64,000 nucleotides of DNA from Pseudidiomarina indica (GTDB lineage Bacteria; Pseudomonadota; Gammaproteobacteria; Enterobacterales; Alteromonadaceae), in contig JAJUHK010000002.1 in assembly GCA_029279945.1 (NCBI GenBank), positions 1-64,000 of the forward strand, written 5' to 3'. Positions within the stretch are counted from its first letter, which is position 1. The number at the start of each line of letters is the position of its first letter. The translations under genes were made by a program, and so were the position numbers. Below the pieces are notes generated by a model. The model was not told where the DNA came from and made no database searches. It was given only the letters and a program-made list of their open reading frames with translations. Below, piece by piece: positions 27,085 through 36,782 of this stretch.

Positions 27085-28494
27085 CTATTGCTCTTGCGCA
27101 CGTTCCATAATATATGAAAGTGCCCGCTCAATACGTCGTACCACTTGCTCTTGTGAAAGCAATGCCAGCGTCACATCAAGGGATGGAGAATTACCTGTTC
27201 CGGTCACCGCCACTCGCAACGGCATACCAACTTTCCCCATACCTACCCCTAACTCATCAGCGCTGCGTTGGATAGCAGCCTGAATCGAAGCTGGCGTCCA
27301 CTCGGTTAGCGCGGCTAAATTTCGCTGCACTAACGCTAACGGTTCTTGCGCAACTAAACGCAAATGTTTCTTCGCCGCATCCGCATCAAAATCATCATAC
27401 TCTTCATAAAAATAACGGCTTTGTTGGGCCATTTCTTTCAACGTTTTCACCCGTTCAGCCATAATCGGGATCAGCTGCTCTAATGCCGGGCCTTGGCTGA
27501 CATCAATGCCTTGGTCGGTAAAGTGCCACTGCAAATGTTTCGCCACTTCTGCTACCGGTAAACTCTTCATGTAATGCTGATTCAACCAGTTTAATTTTTC
27601 AGTATTAAATGCCGACGCTGCTTTATTCACGTCATCTAGTTTAAAGAACCGGATCATCTCGTCCACACTGAAAATTTCTTGATCACCGTGCGACCAACCC
27701 AGCCGCACTAAGTAATTCAGAACGGCTTCTGGTAAGTAACCATCGTCGCGATACTGCATCACACTCACAGCGCCATGACGTTTAGATAATTTCTTCCCAT
27801 CATCACCCAAAATCATCGATACGTGCGCATACTCAGGGACTGGTGCACCTAACGCTTTGAGAATATTAATTTGCCGCGGTGTATTGTTGATGTGATCTTC
27901 GCCACGCACCACATGGGTAATATTCATTTCCCAATCGTCAATGACCACGCAGAAGTTATAGGTTGGGGTTCCATCACTGCGGGCGATAATGAGGTCATCC
28001 AATTCGCTATTGGCAAATTCGATAGGGCCGCGAATATGATCATTAAAGGCCACTGTTCCTGTCTGGGGGTTACGGAACCGAATAACATAGCGATCGCCAC
28101 TAACATGAGGGTTATCACGACAATGACCATCGTAGCGTGGCTTCTCGCCTCGCGCCATTTGCTCTTCACGCATGGTTTCTAGGCGTTCAGGCGAGCAATA
28201 ACACTTGTACGCTTTTCCTTCATTCAACAATTGCTGAATGTAATGTTCGTAACGTTCAAACCTCTTGGTTTGGTAATATGGACCCTCATCCCAAGTGAGT
28301 CCCAACCATTCCATCCCTTCCAAAATGGCATCAATCGCGGGTTGGGTTGAGCGTTCGCGATCTGTATCTTCGATCCGTAGGATAAATTTTCCACCTGCGG
28401 CCTTGGCTACCAGCCAGGAATAGAGTGCTGTTCGCGCACCGCCGACGTGAAGGTAACCAGTTGGGCTTGGGGCAAATCGGGTGACCACTGTCAT
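27085..28494 (-). CDS. gltX: Glutamyl-tRNA synthetase
   Basis: This 469-residue class I synthetase has the HIGH-type motif in [14 protein letters not shown] (residues 10-22) and the KMSKS-type motif KKLSKRHG (about 238-245). A Cys-rich insert CYCSPERL near 118 with a later Cys-His in DGHCRDNPH is the zinc-binding element of E. coli-type GluRS. It charges tRNA-Glu, one gene for which lies 2.3 kb away. The 5' region to 28702 contains only the tRNA-Val promoter, transcribed the other way. Confidence 0.97.
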   Translation of the reverse strand: MTVVTRFAPSPTGYLHVGGARTALYSWLVAKAAGGKFILRIEDTDRERSTQPAIDAILEGMEWLGLTWDEGPYYQTKRFERYEHYIQQLLNEGKAYKCYCSPERLETMREEQMARGEKPRYDGHCRDNPHVSGDRYVIRFRNPQTGTVAFNDHIRGPIEFANSELDDLIIARSDGTPTYNFCVVIDDWEMNITHVVRGEDHINNTPRQINILKALGAPVPEYAHVSMILGDDGKKLSKRHGAVSVMQYRDDGYLPEAVLNYLVRLGWSHGDQEIFSVDEMIRFFKLDDVNKAASAFNTEKLNWLNQHYMKSLPVAEVAKHLQWHFTDQGIDVSQGPALEQLIPIMAERVKTLKEMAQQSRYFYEEYDDFDADAAKKHLRLVAQEPLALVQRNLAALTEWTPASIQAAIQRSADELGVGMGKVGMPLRVAVTGTGNSPSLDVTLALLSQEQVVRRIERALSYIMERAQEQ

Positions 28495-28651
28495 AATTCT
28501 TGCATTCTCCGCATTTTTCAGGTTATGTTGCTGAATCGCATTGTTACTATTCTACCAAGAAGCGGTGGCATGCGCATTAGAAAGGAATGGTGAAATTGGC
28601 GTCGAACTGTGGAAAAAAACAGCAATCAGTTCATTATGATAAGATTTGTTG

Positions 28652-28679
28652 TTGACAGTATCGTGAAGCTCCCTATAAT
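28652..28679 (+). promoter_or_regulatory. Consensus sigma-70 promoter of the tRNA-Val pair
   Basis: Both hexamers match the consensus exactly: TTGACA at 28652-28657 and TATAAT at 28674-28679, with a 16-base spacer, followed by the GC-rich discriminator ACGCCCCGC. Transcription would start about 15 bases before the first tRNA-Val. Confidence 0.88.
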
Positions 28680-28702
28680 ACGCCCCGCAACGCAGAGAAA
28701 AT

Positions 28703-28778
28703 GGATGGTTAGCTCAGCTGGGAGAGCACCGCCCTTACAAGGCGGGGGTCACTGGTTCGAACCCAGTACCATCCACCA
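28703..28778 (+). tRNA. tRNA-Val (anticodon TAC), copy 1
   Basis: A 76-base cloverleaf with encoded CCA. The acceptor GGATGGT pairs with ACCATCC, the anticodon arm CCGCC-CTTACAA-GGCGG carries TAC, and the T loop is GTTCGAACC. It is identical in sequence to copy 2, which begins 26 bases downstream. Confidence 0.98.
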
Positions 28779-28804
28779 ACTCTCAACTTTCTCTTGCTCC
28801 CAAT

Positions 28805-28880
28805 GGATGGTTAGCTCAGCTGGGAGAGCACCGCCCTTACAAGGCGGGGGTCACTGGTTCGAACCCAGTACCATCCACCA
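28805..28880 (+). tRNA. tRNA-Val (anticodon TAC), copy 2
   Basis: An exact duplicate of the tRNA at 28703-28778, including CCA; the upstream bases AAT are also shared. It is probably cotranscribed from the promoter at 28652. No clear hairpin terminator follows before the convergent DUF2919 gene. Confidence 0.98.
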
Positions 28881-28892
28881 CTTTGTTATTCT

Positions 28893-29369
28893 TTACCCTT
28901 CGCCCTGCATGACCAACTGACGGTAGCGCTTTAAATGGCGTGAAAACAGTAGCATCCAAGCAGCAGCAAACCAGCCAAACACTAACGCGCCTTTAACGAC
29001 TGAAAATGTCGGCCAAATAGCGCTGATGAGGCTGGCCAGTAGCCAACCATCGCCTAACAAACCCACGCCGAGTAAGATTGGTAACCAACGCATGCCGCGG
29101 CGCACCCAAACCGGAGCTACCTGCTTCACTTGGCTAACCATAATCAAGGCAAATAACGCGGGTAATCCCACCAGCAAAGCAATGCCAAATTGTTCCGTTG
29201 TGGTATAGAAAAACTGCAACAACCGTCCGCGATCTTGCGCAAATGTGAGCGAGACAACCCAAGCAGCATACCCTCGCATTAAAAACAGGAGGATAAATAA
29301 CAGGCTCGTGGGAGTTTTCAAAGCTCCTTCCGCTGTGACATAAGCTTCATCACCGGGTTGTAACTGCAC
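28893..29369 (-). CDS. DUF2919 (YfeZ-like) inner-membrane protein
   Basis: This is a roughly 158-residue membrane protein with four to five hydrophobic helices and arginine-rich loops, resembling the DUF2919/YfeZ family of unknown function. I chose the GTG at 29369 (VQLQPGDEAYV, preceded by AGAAGG). The open frame also extends to a TTG at 29423 that overlaps the uvrB stop, but that start is weak. It is downstream of uvrB on the same strand, apparently the last gene of a MATE-uvrB-DUF2919 unit. Confidence 0.68.
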   Translation of the reverse strand: MQLQPGDEAYVTAEGALKTPTSLLFILLFLMRGYAAWVVSLTFAQDRGRLLQFFYTTTEQFGIALLVGLPALFALIMVSQVKQVAPVWVRRGMRWLPILLGVGLLGDGWLLASLISAIWPTFSVVKGALVFGWFAAAWMLLFSRHLKRYRQLVMQGEG

Positions 29370-29415
29370 GATTGCTGACCTTCTCTGGTTACCTAAATAA
29401 AAGCACACGCATGTG

Positions 29416-31434
29416 TTAGCCAATACGTTTCAATTGCTCGCGCAGCGCCACTAACTCATCGCGTAAACTGGCTGCTCGCTCAAACTCGAGATCCTGAGCG
29501 GCCTGGTACATCTGCTTTTCGGTATCCGCGATTTTCTTCAAGAGCATATTCGGATCATACAGCGCACTAGCGTAGCTACCTGCCTCTTCAGCAACACGAC
29601 GTTGCTCACGCCGCGGTGCGCGGATACCACCACCGAGATCCAGCACATCAGTCACGCGTTTGGTCAAGCCTTTAGGAGTAATGCCGTGCTGTTCATTGTA
29701 CGCCATTTGTTTAGCGCGCCGACGTTCAGTCTCATCAATCGCACGCTGCATAGAACCTGTGATCCGATCAGCATAGAGAATCGCTTTACCATTCAAATTA
29801 CGTGCTGCTCGCCCAATCGTTTGGATCAACGAGCGATCAGAGCGTAAAAAACCTTCTTTATCGGCATCTAAAATAGCCACAAGCGATACCTCTGGCATAT
29901 CAAGACCTTCCCGCAATAGGTTGATCCCGACCAATACATCGAACTCACCAAGGCGCAAATCGCGGATAATTTCCATACGCTCTACGGTATCAATATCTGA
30001 GTGCAAGTAACGTACCCGAATTCCGTGCTCATCTAAATAATCAGATAAGTCTTCCGCCATTTTCTTAGTCAATGTGGTCGCTAATACGCGTTCGTTACGA
30101 GCTGTGCGTAGCCGCACTTCCGACATTAAATCGTCGACCTGTGTCGCCACCGGGCGAATTTCAATAACCGGATCCAATAACCCAGTTGGGCGGACAACCT
30201 GCTCCACTATTTCGCCAGCTGAGCGCTCTACTTCATGTGTTCCCGGCGTTGCTGACACATAGATAGTTTGCGGCGCAATGGCCTCAAACTCATCAAATTT
30301 TAACGGTCGGTTATCTAGCGCCGACGGTAACCGAAAGCCATAACTCACCAGGTTTTCTTTACGACTCCGATCGCCTTTATACATAGCTCCGATTTGTGGC
30401 ACTGTGACGTGTGACTCATCAATAATCAGTAAGGCATCGTCAGGTAAGTAATCCAACAATGTTGGGGGCGGCTCGCCCGGTGCGCGTCCAGACAAATAGC
30501 GTGAATAGTTCTCAATACCTGAGCAATAGCCCAGTTCTAGCATCATTTCGATATCAAACTGAGTCCGCTGCGTCAGGCGCTGTTCCTCGACTAACTTATG
30601 TTCAGCTAATAGTTGTTCACGACGTTCTTGCAGTTCTTCTTTGATTTGCTCAATCGCCCGTAAAATAGTTTCACGCGGGGTGACATAGTGGGTTTTTGGA
30701 TAGACTGTCGCACGCGCTACATCTGGATCAGTGACTTGCCCGGTCAAAGGTTCAAAAAAGCTGATCCGATCGATCTCTTCATCAAATAACTCAACGCGAA
30801 TCGCTAATTGTTCCGATTCTGCTGGGAAAATATCGATAACATCACCACGTACCCGGTAGGTACCCCGTTCGAATGCGGCATCATTACGACGATATTGCAG
30901 CTGTGCTAAGCGGCGCAAGATATCGCGTTGATCCACCAAGTCCCCCCGTCTTAAATGCAACATCATTTGCATATAAGATTCAGGGTCGCCCAAACCATAA
31001 ATACAGGATACCGACGCTACTAACACTACATCCCGACGCTCCATCAACGCTTTGGTAGCCGATAGGCGCATTTGTTCGATATGGTCGTTAATCGACGCGT
31101 CTTTCTCAATAAAAGTATCGGTGGTTGGGACATAGGCTTCTGGTTGATAGTAATCGTAGTAAGAAACGAAATACTCCACCGCATTATTGGGGAAAAACTC
31201 TTTCATCTCCCCGTATAATTGTGCAGCGAGGGTCTTGTTATGCGCTAAAATCAAGGTCGGACGTTGCACCTGCTGGATCACATTGGCCATGGTAAACGTT
31301 TTTCCCGAGCCGGTTACCCCAAGCAAGGTTTGGTAAGCTAGCCCAGCCTCTAAATTTTCGACAATCTTCTCAATCGCAGCAGGCTGATCACCAGCCGGTT
31401 GATACTCAGATCGCAGTTCAAATGGTCGACTCAT
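29416..31434 (-). CDS. uvrB: Excinuclease ABC subunit B
   Basis: This 672-residue helicase-like protein of nucleotide excision repair has Walker A GVTGSGKT (39-46), the DNA-clamping beta-hairpin [12 protein letters not shown] (about 93-104), the DEAD-type DESHVTVPQ, helicase motif [11 protein letters not shown] and the C-terminal UVR motif (about 632-667) that contacts UvrC. Length equals E. coli UvrB (673). Its ATG overlaps the stop of the MATE gene (ATGA), so it is at least partly cotranscribed with it. I see no LexA box just upstream. Confidence 0.97.
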   Translation of the reverse strand: MSRPFELRSEYQPAGDQPAAIEKIVENLEAGLAYQTLLGVTGSGKTFTMANVIQQVQRPTLILAHNKTLAAQLYGEMKEFFPNNAVEYFVSYYDYYQPEAYVPTTDTFIEKDASINDHIEQMRLSATKALMERRDVVLVASVSCIYGLGDPESYMQMMLHLRRGDLVDQRDILRRLAQLQYRRNDAAFERGTYRVRGDVIDIFPAESEQLAIRVELFDEEIDRISFFEPLTGQVTDPDVARATVYPKTHYVTPRETILRAIEQIKEELQERREQLLAEHKLVEEQRLTQRTQFDIEMMLELGYCSGIENYSRYLSGRAPGEPPPTLLDYLPDDALLIIDESHVTVPQIGAMYKGDRSRKENLVSYGFRLPSALDNRPLKFDEFEAIAPQTIYVSATPGTHEVERSAGEIVEQVVRPTGLLDPVIEIRPVATQVDDLMSEVRLRTARNERVLATTLTKKMAEDLSDYLDEHGIRVRYLHSDIDTVERMEIIRDLRLGEFDVLVGINLLREGLDMPEVSLVAILDADKEGFLRSDRSLIQTIGRAARNLNGKAILYADRITGSMQRAIDETERRRAKQMAYNEQHGITPKGLTKRVTDVLDLGGGIRAPRREQRRVAEEAGSYASALYDPNMLLKKIADTEKQMYQAAQDLEFERAASLRDELVALREQLKRIG

Positions 31435-32798
31435 CTATCCGTCCTATTGTTCTTGAATATCGCTAGACGCAGCCCACGATGAAACCACCACCACGCAAAT
31501 ATACCCGTAATAAAGTTGGCGACTACCCCACCTGCAAATAACCCCGGAATATCGTATAGCACTGCACCTAACCAACTCAGTGGAACGAACATGACAAATA
31601 ACCGAATGATACTCAAACCCAAAGCATTGAGCGGCTGATGCAGAGCATTAAGACTCGAATTGGTCAGAATTATAAGCCCCTGCATGCCATAGCCAATCGG
31701 CATAATGTAAATAAATAATCGTACCAGCTGAGCTACTTCTGGATCGTCAGTAAATACCCTAGCAATGCTTGGCGCGCTAACAATCAATAACGCATACATA
31801 ACTAACTGAATTAGCAAGACACTGCGCACTGCAACCTTGTAGGCTTCTTGTACTCGAGCATAGTGTTGGGCACCAAAGTTTTGGCTAATCAACGGTGGTA
31901 ACGACATTGATAACGCCAAAATAATAACACTAGCTAACGACTCTAACCGTGTTCCTACCCCAAAGGCAGCAACCGCAGGTGCACCGTAGGTAGCAATAAT
32001 GGCAGTAATACTCGCCATGGCCAACGGCGTTAACATATTAGCGCCTGCTGCAGGAATACCAATGGCTAAAATCTGTTGCGTGGAACGCAGCCAACTGGCT
32101 TGCGCTGGCACTCGAAATGCTAATAATCCCTTATGCACAAGGTACCAAAGCACTAATAAAGTGCCAATGATCCACGAGATGAGGCTCGCCAAAGCGGCTC
32201 CTTGTACGCCCATTGCTGGAATCGGGCCAAGCCCAAAAATCAGTATCGGGTCAAACACGGCATTGAGTAATCCGCCTGAAGCCATGATAAGTGAGGGTAT
32301 TTTGGTATCGCCTGCAGCCCGCAGAACAGCATTGCCCACCATGGGTGTGACCAGTAACACCGCGCCGAGGAACCATACATTCATATAATCGAATATGTAC
32401 GGCAGCAGCTCGTCATCCGCACCAAGCACACCGAAAATCTCGTCGATAAAGGCGTAACCTATCAGTGCCAGTATAGCGACCAACAATGCTGACACAGTTA
32501 ACGCGACAGTGCCATCGAACTGTGCATGTTGCTCATGCCCAGAACCACGTTTCCGAGCGAGCACAGCGGATGTTCCAATCCCTAGGCCGATCGCAAGACT
32601 AATAACTGTAAAGGTTACAGGGAAGGTAAAGCTTACTGCGGCGAGCGGATCTGTACCTAACATACTCACAAAAAAAGTATCGACCACATTAAAACTAATG
32701 AGTGTTAATGTTCCGATAATAACCGGCCACGTCATTCGCCATAAGGTGTGCGGGATGGGATTTTGAAGCAAGTTTCTTGCCGCTACTGCGTGGCTCAT
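31431..32798 (-). CDS. MATE-family multidrug/cation efflux transporter
   Basis: This 455-residue inner-membrane protein with about twelve hydrophobic helices belongs to the MatE/NorM-DinF superfamily, which exports drugs or metabolites by Na+ or H+ antiport. The two halves are related: [24 protein letters not shown] near 20-45, and a similar helix in the C-terminal half. I chose the ATG at 32798 (MSHAVAARN); a longer frame to 32855 adds 19 residues without family similarity. The substrate is unknown. The stop overlaps the uvrB start by four bases. Confidence 0.86.
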   Translation of the reverse strand: MSHAVAARNLLQNPIPHTLWRMTWPVIIGTLTLISFNVVDTFFVSMLGTDPLAAVSFTFPVTFTVISLAIGLGIGTSAVLARKRGSGHEQHAQFDGTVALTVSALLVAILALIGYAFIDEIFGVLGADDELLPYIFDYMNVWFLGAVLLVTPMVGNAVLRAAGDTKIPSLIMASGGLLNAVFDPILIFGLGPIPAMGVQGAALASLISWIIGTLLVLWYLVHKGLLAFRVPAQASWLRSTQQILAIGIPAAGANMLTPLAMASITAIIATYGAPAVAAFGVGTRLESLASVIILALSMSLPPLISQNFGAQHYARVQEAYKVAVRSVLLIQLVMYALLIVSAPSIARVFTDDPEVAQLVRLFIYIMPIGYGMQGLIILTNSSLNALHQPLNALGLSIIRLFVMFVPLSWLGAVLYDIPGLFAGGVVANFITGIFAWWWFHRGLRLAIFKNNRTDR

Positions 32799-32881
32799 AA
32801 GACATTGGTACCGATGCGTAAAAAATAGCGCAAGTGTACCAAATTTTGCGCTCAATCGCTATTGCGATAAGGGGCCGTCAA

Positions 32882-32910
32882 TAGACAAAATTATAGCTAA
32901 ACGTTATAGT
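32882..32910 (+). promoter_or_regulatory. Candidate promoter of the aminotransferase gene
   Basis: TAGACA (32882-32887) and TATAGT (32905-32910) lie 17 bases apart, about 40 bases before the GTG start at 32953. The match to sigma-70 consensus is good but not proven. Confidence 0.55.
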
Positions 32911-32952
32911 AGCTGCATTCTTATTAGCCCCTCTTAGCGTTAGGATGACATC

Positions 32953-34137
32953 GTGAATTACCCATTATCTGATCGTGTAAATGCTATACAACCATCCCCT
33001 ACTCTAGCGGTATCGCAAAAAGCCGCAGAACTCAAAGCTGCCGGCCATGATGTGATAGGTTTAGGCGTTGGTGAACCTGACTTTGATACTCCTGATTTTA
33101 TTAAAGAAGCAGCCAAAGCAGCAATTGATGCTGGCCATACAAAATACACTGCGGTTGATGGTATCCCGCAATTGAAACAAGCTGTCATCGCCAAATTCAA
33201 ACGCGATAATGGACTCACTTATGAAGCCAACGAAATTTTAATTTCCGCTGGTGGTAAACACAGTATTTTCAACTTGCTCAGCGCTTGGTTGAATCCTGGT
33301 GATGAAGTATTGATTCCTGCTCCTTACTGGGTATCTTATCCAGATATGTCGCTATTGGTCGGTGCAGTACCCCAAATTATCCACGCTGGAATTGACCAAC
33401 GTTACAAGATCACTGCCGAACAGTTAGCCCAAGCGATCACCCCTAAAACCCGTTTGCTGTTCATCAATAGTCCGTCCAACCCAACAGGTACCGCATATAG
33501 TAAAGCTGAACTTGAAAGTCTTGCGGCAGTGTTACGTGAACATCCACAGGTACTTATTGCAACCGATGATATGTATGAGCACATCCTGTGGAGCGATGAG
33601 CCCTTCCATAACATCGCCATGGTGGCTCCAGACTTGCGTGATCGTATTGTGATTCTATCAGGGGTGTCCAAAGCCTACGCCATGACGGGCTGGCGTATTG
33701 GTTACGCCGCGGGCCCTAAACCTCTCATCGCAGCGATGAAAAAGATGCAATCGCAAAGCACTTCCAATCCGACCAGTATTAGTCAGTGGGCAGCGCTTGC
33801 AGCACTCGAGGGCGACCAAAGTATCATTCAAACCATGGTCGCAGCCTTTAAACAACGCCACGATTATTTAGTGGAAGCATTAAATCAAATCCCCGGAATG
33901 AAATGTATCGCCGGTGATGGCACCTTCTACACCTTTGCTAACATTGATGAACTCATGGTAGTTAAAGGTGCAAGCACTGATATTGAGCTGTGTGAAATGA
34001 TTCTGAATGAGGCTAAAGTAGCGCTTGTGCCTGGTAGCGCATTCGGTGCACCAGGGCATTGCCGCTTCTCGTTTGCTTGTAGTTTAGCAACGCTACAAGA
34101 AGCAGTTCGGCGCATTAAAGCATTCGCTGAAGCTTAA
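32953..34137 (+). CDS. Pyridoxal-phosphate aminotransferase, aspartate aminotransferase type (class Ib-like)
   Basis: This 394-residue fold-type I aminotransferase has GVGEPDFDTP at 38-47, SPSNPTGT at 173-180 and the Schiff-base lysine K240 in SGVSKAYAMTGWRIGY. It resembles the Thermus/Bacillus-type aspartate aminotransferases, distinct from E. coli AspC; it probably interconverts aspartate and oxaloacetate, though related enzymes also accept other substrates. The start is GTG at 32953 with AGGA upstream. It is monocistronic, with its own promoter and terminator. Confidence 0.9.
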   Translation: MNYPLSDRVNAIQPSPTLAVSQKAAELKAAGHDVIGLGVGEPDFDTPDFIKEAAKAAIDAGHTKYTAVDGIPQLKQAVIAKFKRDNGLTYEANEILISAGGKHSIFNLLSAWLNPGDEVLIPAPYWVSYPDMSLLVGAVPQIIHAGIDQRYKITAEQLAQAITPKTRLLFINSPSNPTGTAYSKAELESLAAVLREHPQVLIATDDMYEHILWSDEPFHNIAMVAPDLRDRIVILSGVSKAYAMTGWRIGYAAGPKPLIAAMKKMQSQSTSNPTSISQWAALAALEGDQSIIQTMVAAFKQRHDYLVEALNQIPGMKCIAGDGTFYTFANIDELMVVKGASTDIELCEMILNEAKVALVPGSAFGAPGHCRFSFACSLATLQEAVRRIKAFAEA

Positions 34138-34158
34138 TCCATTGGTATTGATAACCAG

Positions 34159-34184
34159 AAGCCGCGGTCAACCGCGGCTTTTTT
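34159..34184 (+). terminator. Rho-independent terminator after the aminotransferase gene
   Basis: AAGCCGCGGT and ACCGCGGCTT form a perfect ten-pair stem with a short loop, followed by TTTT. It ends the rightward transcript. Confidence 0.9.
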
Positions 34185-34743
34185 AATGATGTGACTATTT
34201 GCTGACAATAACATTCAAACAAGCGTTTGAAAAATCCTTATCACAAAAATTTAATACCTCGAAAAACCACGTCCTATCGGCTGTAGCGCAGCGTTTGTTT
34301 TCTCATCAAAGCAGACAAGAAATACACAATTAGCGGCGGAAATACAATCATCATCGGCGCCAACCTTAGGGTAATTTCATAGCACCACAGCTTCATTTGT
34401 AACTGGTTGTTTTTATTGACGTTATCATAAACACGCTATTTTTTAAGCAATCCCTAAAAGAGGCTAAACAGCGCATCAATCATGGTAACTCACAGATTTC
34501 CCCACAAGGTTATCCACAGATTTAGTGGATAAGCTGCGCTAGCCTTTGTACGATATGAGTTTGGGTTTGATGTGGATAACCGCCAAGAAACTTGTGCTAT
34601 ATCATCTGTTATAGCTCTAGCAGCACCTGATCAGTACCGCAAATTATTTTTCGATGTTTGCACACAAAACAAGCAATCGAACTGTTTTAGTATTGACACC
34701 AGCTGCAAGCCCCTTTAACATTCGCATCCGTTGTTTGATGCGT
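34185..34743. other. Gene-free region with DnaA-box-like sequences and a palindrome
   Basis: There is no supported reading frame over 559 bases. Visible elements are: the palindrome TTCAAAC-aagc-GTTTGAA at 34214-34231; a T-rich segment near 34405-34445; two perfect DnaA boxes, TTATCCACA at 34510-34518 (+) and 34571-34579 (-), with a one-mismatch box (TTATCCACT) at 34524-34532 (-); and the tRNA-Asn promoter near the right edge. A small RNA cannot be excluded. Confidence 0.6.
34693..34721 (+). promoter_or_regulatory. Promoter of the tRNA-Asn pair
   Basis: TTGACA (34693-34698) and TAACAT (34716-34721) are separated by 17 bases, 23 bases before the first tRNA-Asn. The arrangement parallels the other two tRNA promoters in the window. 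Confidence 0.7.
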
Positions 34744-34820
34744 TCCCCAGTAGCTCAGTCGGTTAGAGCGGTGGACTGTTAATCCATGTGTCGTAGGTTC
34801 GAATCCTACCTGGGGAGCCA
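34744..34820 (+). tRNA. tRNA-Asn (anticodon GTT), copy 1
   Basis: A 77-base cloverleaf with encoded CCA. The acceptor TCCCCAG pairs with CTGGGGA, the anticodon arm GGA-CTGTTAA-TCC carries GTT, and the T loop is GTTCGAATC. It is identical to copy 2, 33 bases downstream. Confidence 0.98.
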
Positions 34821-34853
34821 ACGTCGCATCAACAACTTAGCCTTCATTAGTAT

Positions 34854-34930
34854 TCCCCAGTAGCTCAGTCGGTTAGAGCGGTGGACTGTTAATCCATGTG
34901 TCGTAGGTTCGAATCCTACCTGGGGAGCCA
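34854..34930 (+). tRNA. tRNA-Asn (anticodon GTT), copy 2
   Basis: An exact duplicate of the tRNA at 34744-34820. It is presumably processed from the same transcript. No obvious terminator lies between it and the convergent glycosyltransferase gene. Confidence 0.98.
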
Positions 34931-34971
34931 CTTCCAAGCATCCGTGCCTCCCCCTTTACCATAATTACTCG

Positions 34972-36030
34972 CTAATAGCAGCGTAAATAATCCTGATAAT
35001 TATCTGCATTCGTGCTATTCCATAGTTGTCGACTGAGTTGCCGTACCGGCATGGTTGCCCCTTGGCTCAACCAACGTGCAACTGCCGCAGCAACATCAGG
35101 CCACTGTTGTGGTACACTACAGGCTGTTGCCAGCCAACGGCTCATAACTGGTGCAGCTAATTCGGTCATGACTTGAGCAAGACCATGCTGAGCCAAACAA
35201 TGCGCGTTTGCAGTTTGTTCAAATTGCCCTACTAATGGCTTCACCAAGAGTTTTTTACCCTGTGCAAGAGCCTCACTAGCAGTTTCAAATCCAGCATTAC
35301 TGATCACTCCCTCAGCTCGAGACAATGCCTCAGCAAACGCTATCCGTGCTGGTGGTGAATAATGTATATTGCCAATCTGCCGACGCTCAGCTTGAGGGTG
35401 ATAAACATCAAAGGTCAGCTGTGGAAACTGCAGCAATAGTCGATGAATATCAGCCAATGATTCAAACGGTAAATACACTAAGTAGCGATTCGCCTCAACG
35501 TCATAGCGTTCGCTACGTTGATGAATGATTGGAGGTAATAGATGAACGCCTTCATCAAACCAATGCATACCCACCACTCTATCGGCAGGCGCAAACCAGC
35601 GGATGAGCTGCCGTTGCAACGTTGTAATAGGTAAACTTGGCGTTGGCTGGCTAAAGGCATACTGACGTCCCAACCCAATCACTGGCTTGCGCTGTAAACG
35701 TCCTGCCCAAGCTGTTATTGGTTCATAATCAGTGACGATCAAATCATAGCAATGTACGTCCAGTTGCCGCACATCATGCCAAAATGTTTGCCACGCATTA
35801 CGCCGCAAAGTTTCCAGCCCTTGTACCTTTCCGTGCTCCACCGCCAAAGTTAGCCCCTGGCGCCAGCGCCAATCACCGAACGCATCCATATCAAAGAATT
35901 GCTCTTTGCTACGCCCCGATACCAAGTAATCTACTTGCACTTCAGGGTACTTACACAAGGCTTCTGCTAAGGCAGTACAACGGCTCAAATGACCATTTCC
36001 AGTTCCCTGCACCCCTACTAGAATCCGCAT
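34972..36030 (-). CDS. Glycosyltransferase of the MJ1255/VC2487 (GT-B) type
   Basis: This 352-residue protein has a GT-B-like layout: the N-terminal MRILVGVQGTGNGHLSRCTALAEAL, typical of MJ1255-like and MurG-like proteins, and a C-terminal donor-site region with GVISNAGFETASEALAQGKKLLVKP, as in UDP-sugar glycosyltransferases. Acceptor and donor are unknown. I chose the ATG at 36030, which has AAGGA upstream; an earlier in-frame start at 36057 would overlap the PAP2 gene. The PAP2 phosphatase gene upstream ends 19 bases away, suggesting a shared lipid-linked substrate. Confidence 0.78.
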   Translation of the reverse strand: MRILVGVQGTGNGHLSRCTALAEALCKYPEVQVDYLVSGRSKEQFFDMDAFGDWRWRQGLTLAVEHGKVQGLETLRRNAWQTFWHDVRQLDVHCYDLIVTDYEPITAWAGRLQRKPVIGLGRQYAFSQPTPSLPITTLQRQLIRWFAPADRVVGMHWFDEGVHLLPPIIHQRSERYDVEANRYLVYLPFESLADIHRLLLQFPQLTFDVYHPQAERRQIGNIHYSPPARIAFAEALSRAEGVISNAGFETASEALAQGKKLLVKPLVGQFEQTANAHCLAQHGLAQVMTELAAPVMSRWLATACSVPQQWPDVAAAVARWLSQGATMPVRQLSRQLWNSTNADNYQDYLRCY

Positions 36031-36049
36031 ACTTTTTCCTTCTGTTGCA

Positions 36050-36598
36050 TTATCCAACTGCGTTCATCATTCCTGTAACATAAGCACTAATGCTAAAACC
36101 GAGAATGGCTCCAGCTACCACGTCACCCGGGTAATGAACACCTAACAATACTCGTGATAAACCAATTGCTCCCGCCCAGCTATAAAATAACCAGAACCAA
36201 GCGGGAAAAAATACACTCATCACGCCTGCGAATAAGAATGCGGCTGTCGTGTGACCAGACGGAAAACTAAATTTATCATGGGCTAAAATAACAGCCTTAA
36301 ACTGAGGGTGTCGATGATATGGACGTTGTCGTTTTAACCAGCGCTTCAACAACATGAATAACGGGATTTCAATGGCGAACCCTAAGACTAAACTGGTCAT
36401 TAGAGGAGTACTCTCGGCACCATGGAACAGCCCGATGAGCAAAGCAATGATGGCATAGCTATAACCATCTCCAGAGCGTGAAATCCAACGGATAAGGTGA
36501 TGCTGGCACCAGCTTTCAAAGCGCTCGTTAAGCCACTGGAAACTACGTTGATCAAGGCGACTAAAACGTGCTATCCAGCGTGTCATAAAAGTCGTCAT
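36050..36598 (-). CDS. PAP2-family membrane phosphatase
   Basis: This 182-residue inner-membrane protein has several hydrophobic helices and the three acid-phosphatase motifs: KRWLKRQRP, PSGHT and SRVLLGVHYPGD. PAP2 enzymes remove phosphate from lipids such as undecaprenyl pyrophosphate, phosphatidic acid or phosphatidylglycerophosphate; which applies here is unknown. It is the first gene of a leftward pair with the glycosyltransferase, divergent from rsxA. Confidence 0.9.
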   Translation of the reverse strand: MTTFMTRWIARFSRLDQRSFQWLNERFESWCQHHLIRWISRSGDGYSYAIIALLIGLFHGAESTPLMTSLVLGFAIEIPLFMLLKRWLKRQRPYHRHPQFKAVILAHDKFSFPSGHTTAAFLFAGVMSVFFPAWFWLFYSWAGAIGLSRVLLGVHYPGDVVAGAILGFSISAYVTGMMNAVG

Positions 36599-36782
36599 AA
36601 TTGATGCCTCATAATTCCTCCCCTGTTAGTTGATTGAAAAATAGGCACGTTGCATCACATTGGTGTGACAGAACGGTGAAGTTTACATGACAAAGGGCAA
36701 TAACCCGACCTTTCATCGGTTGTTTCGAAGCGCTAAACATTCGATAATAGACGGAATCGTTAAGTATGGGATGAATACGCGT

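Noticed and set aside
28609-28920. Rightward open frame of about 103 codons across the tRNA-Val pair
   Set aside because: It is a translation of two identical tRNA genes (the repeated SSAGRAPPLQGGGHWFEPSTIH segment is tRNA sequence), not a protein gene.
31434-31500. LexA (SOS) box upstream of uvrB
   Set aside because: No CTGT-N8-ACAG sequence was found near the uvrB start or between the MATE gene and the aminotransferase promoter; only an eye scan was possible.
34495-34585. Chromosomal origin oriC
   Set aside because: Too few DnaA boxes, no neighbouring dnaA, dnaN, gidA or mioC, and no array of AT-rich 13-mers. Kept only as a DnaA-box cluster.
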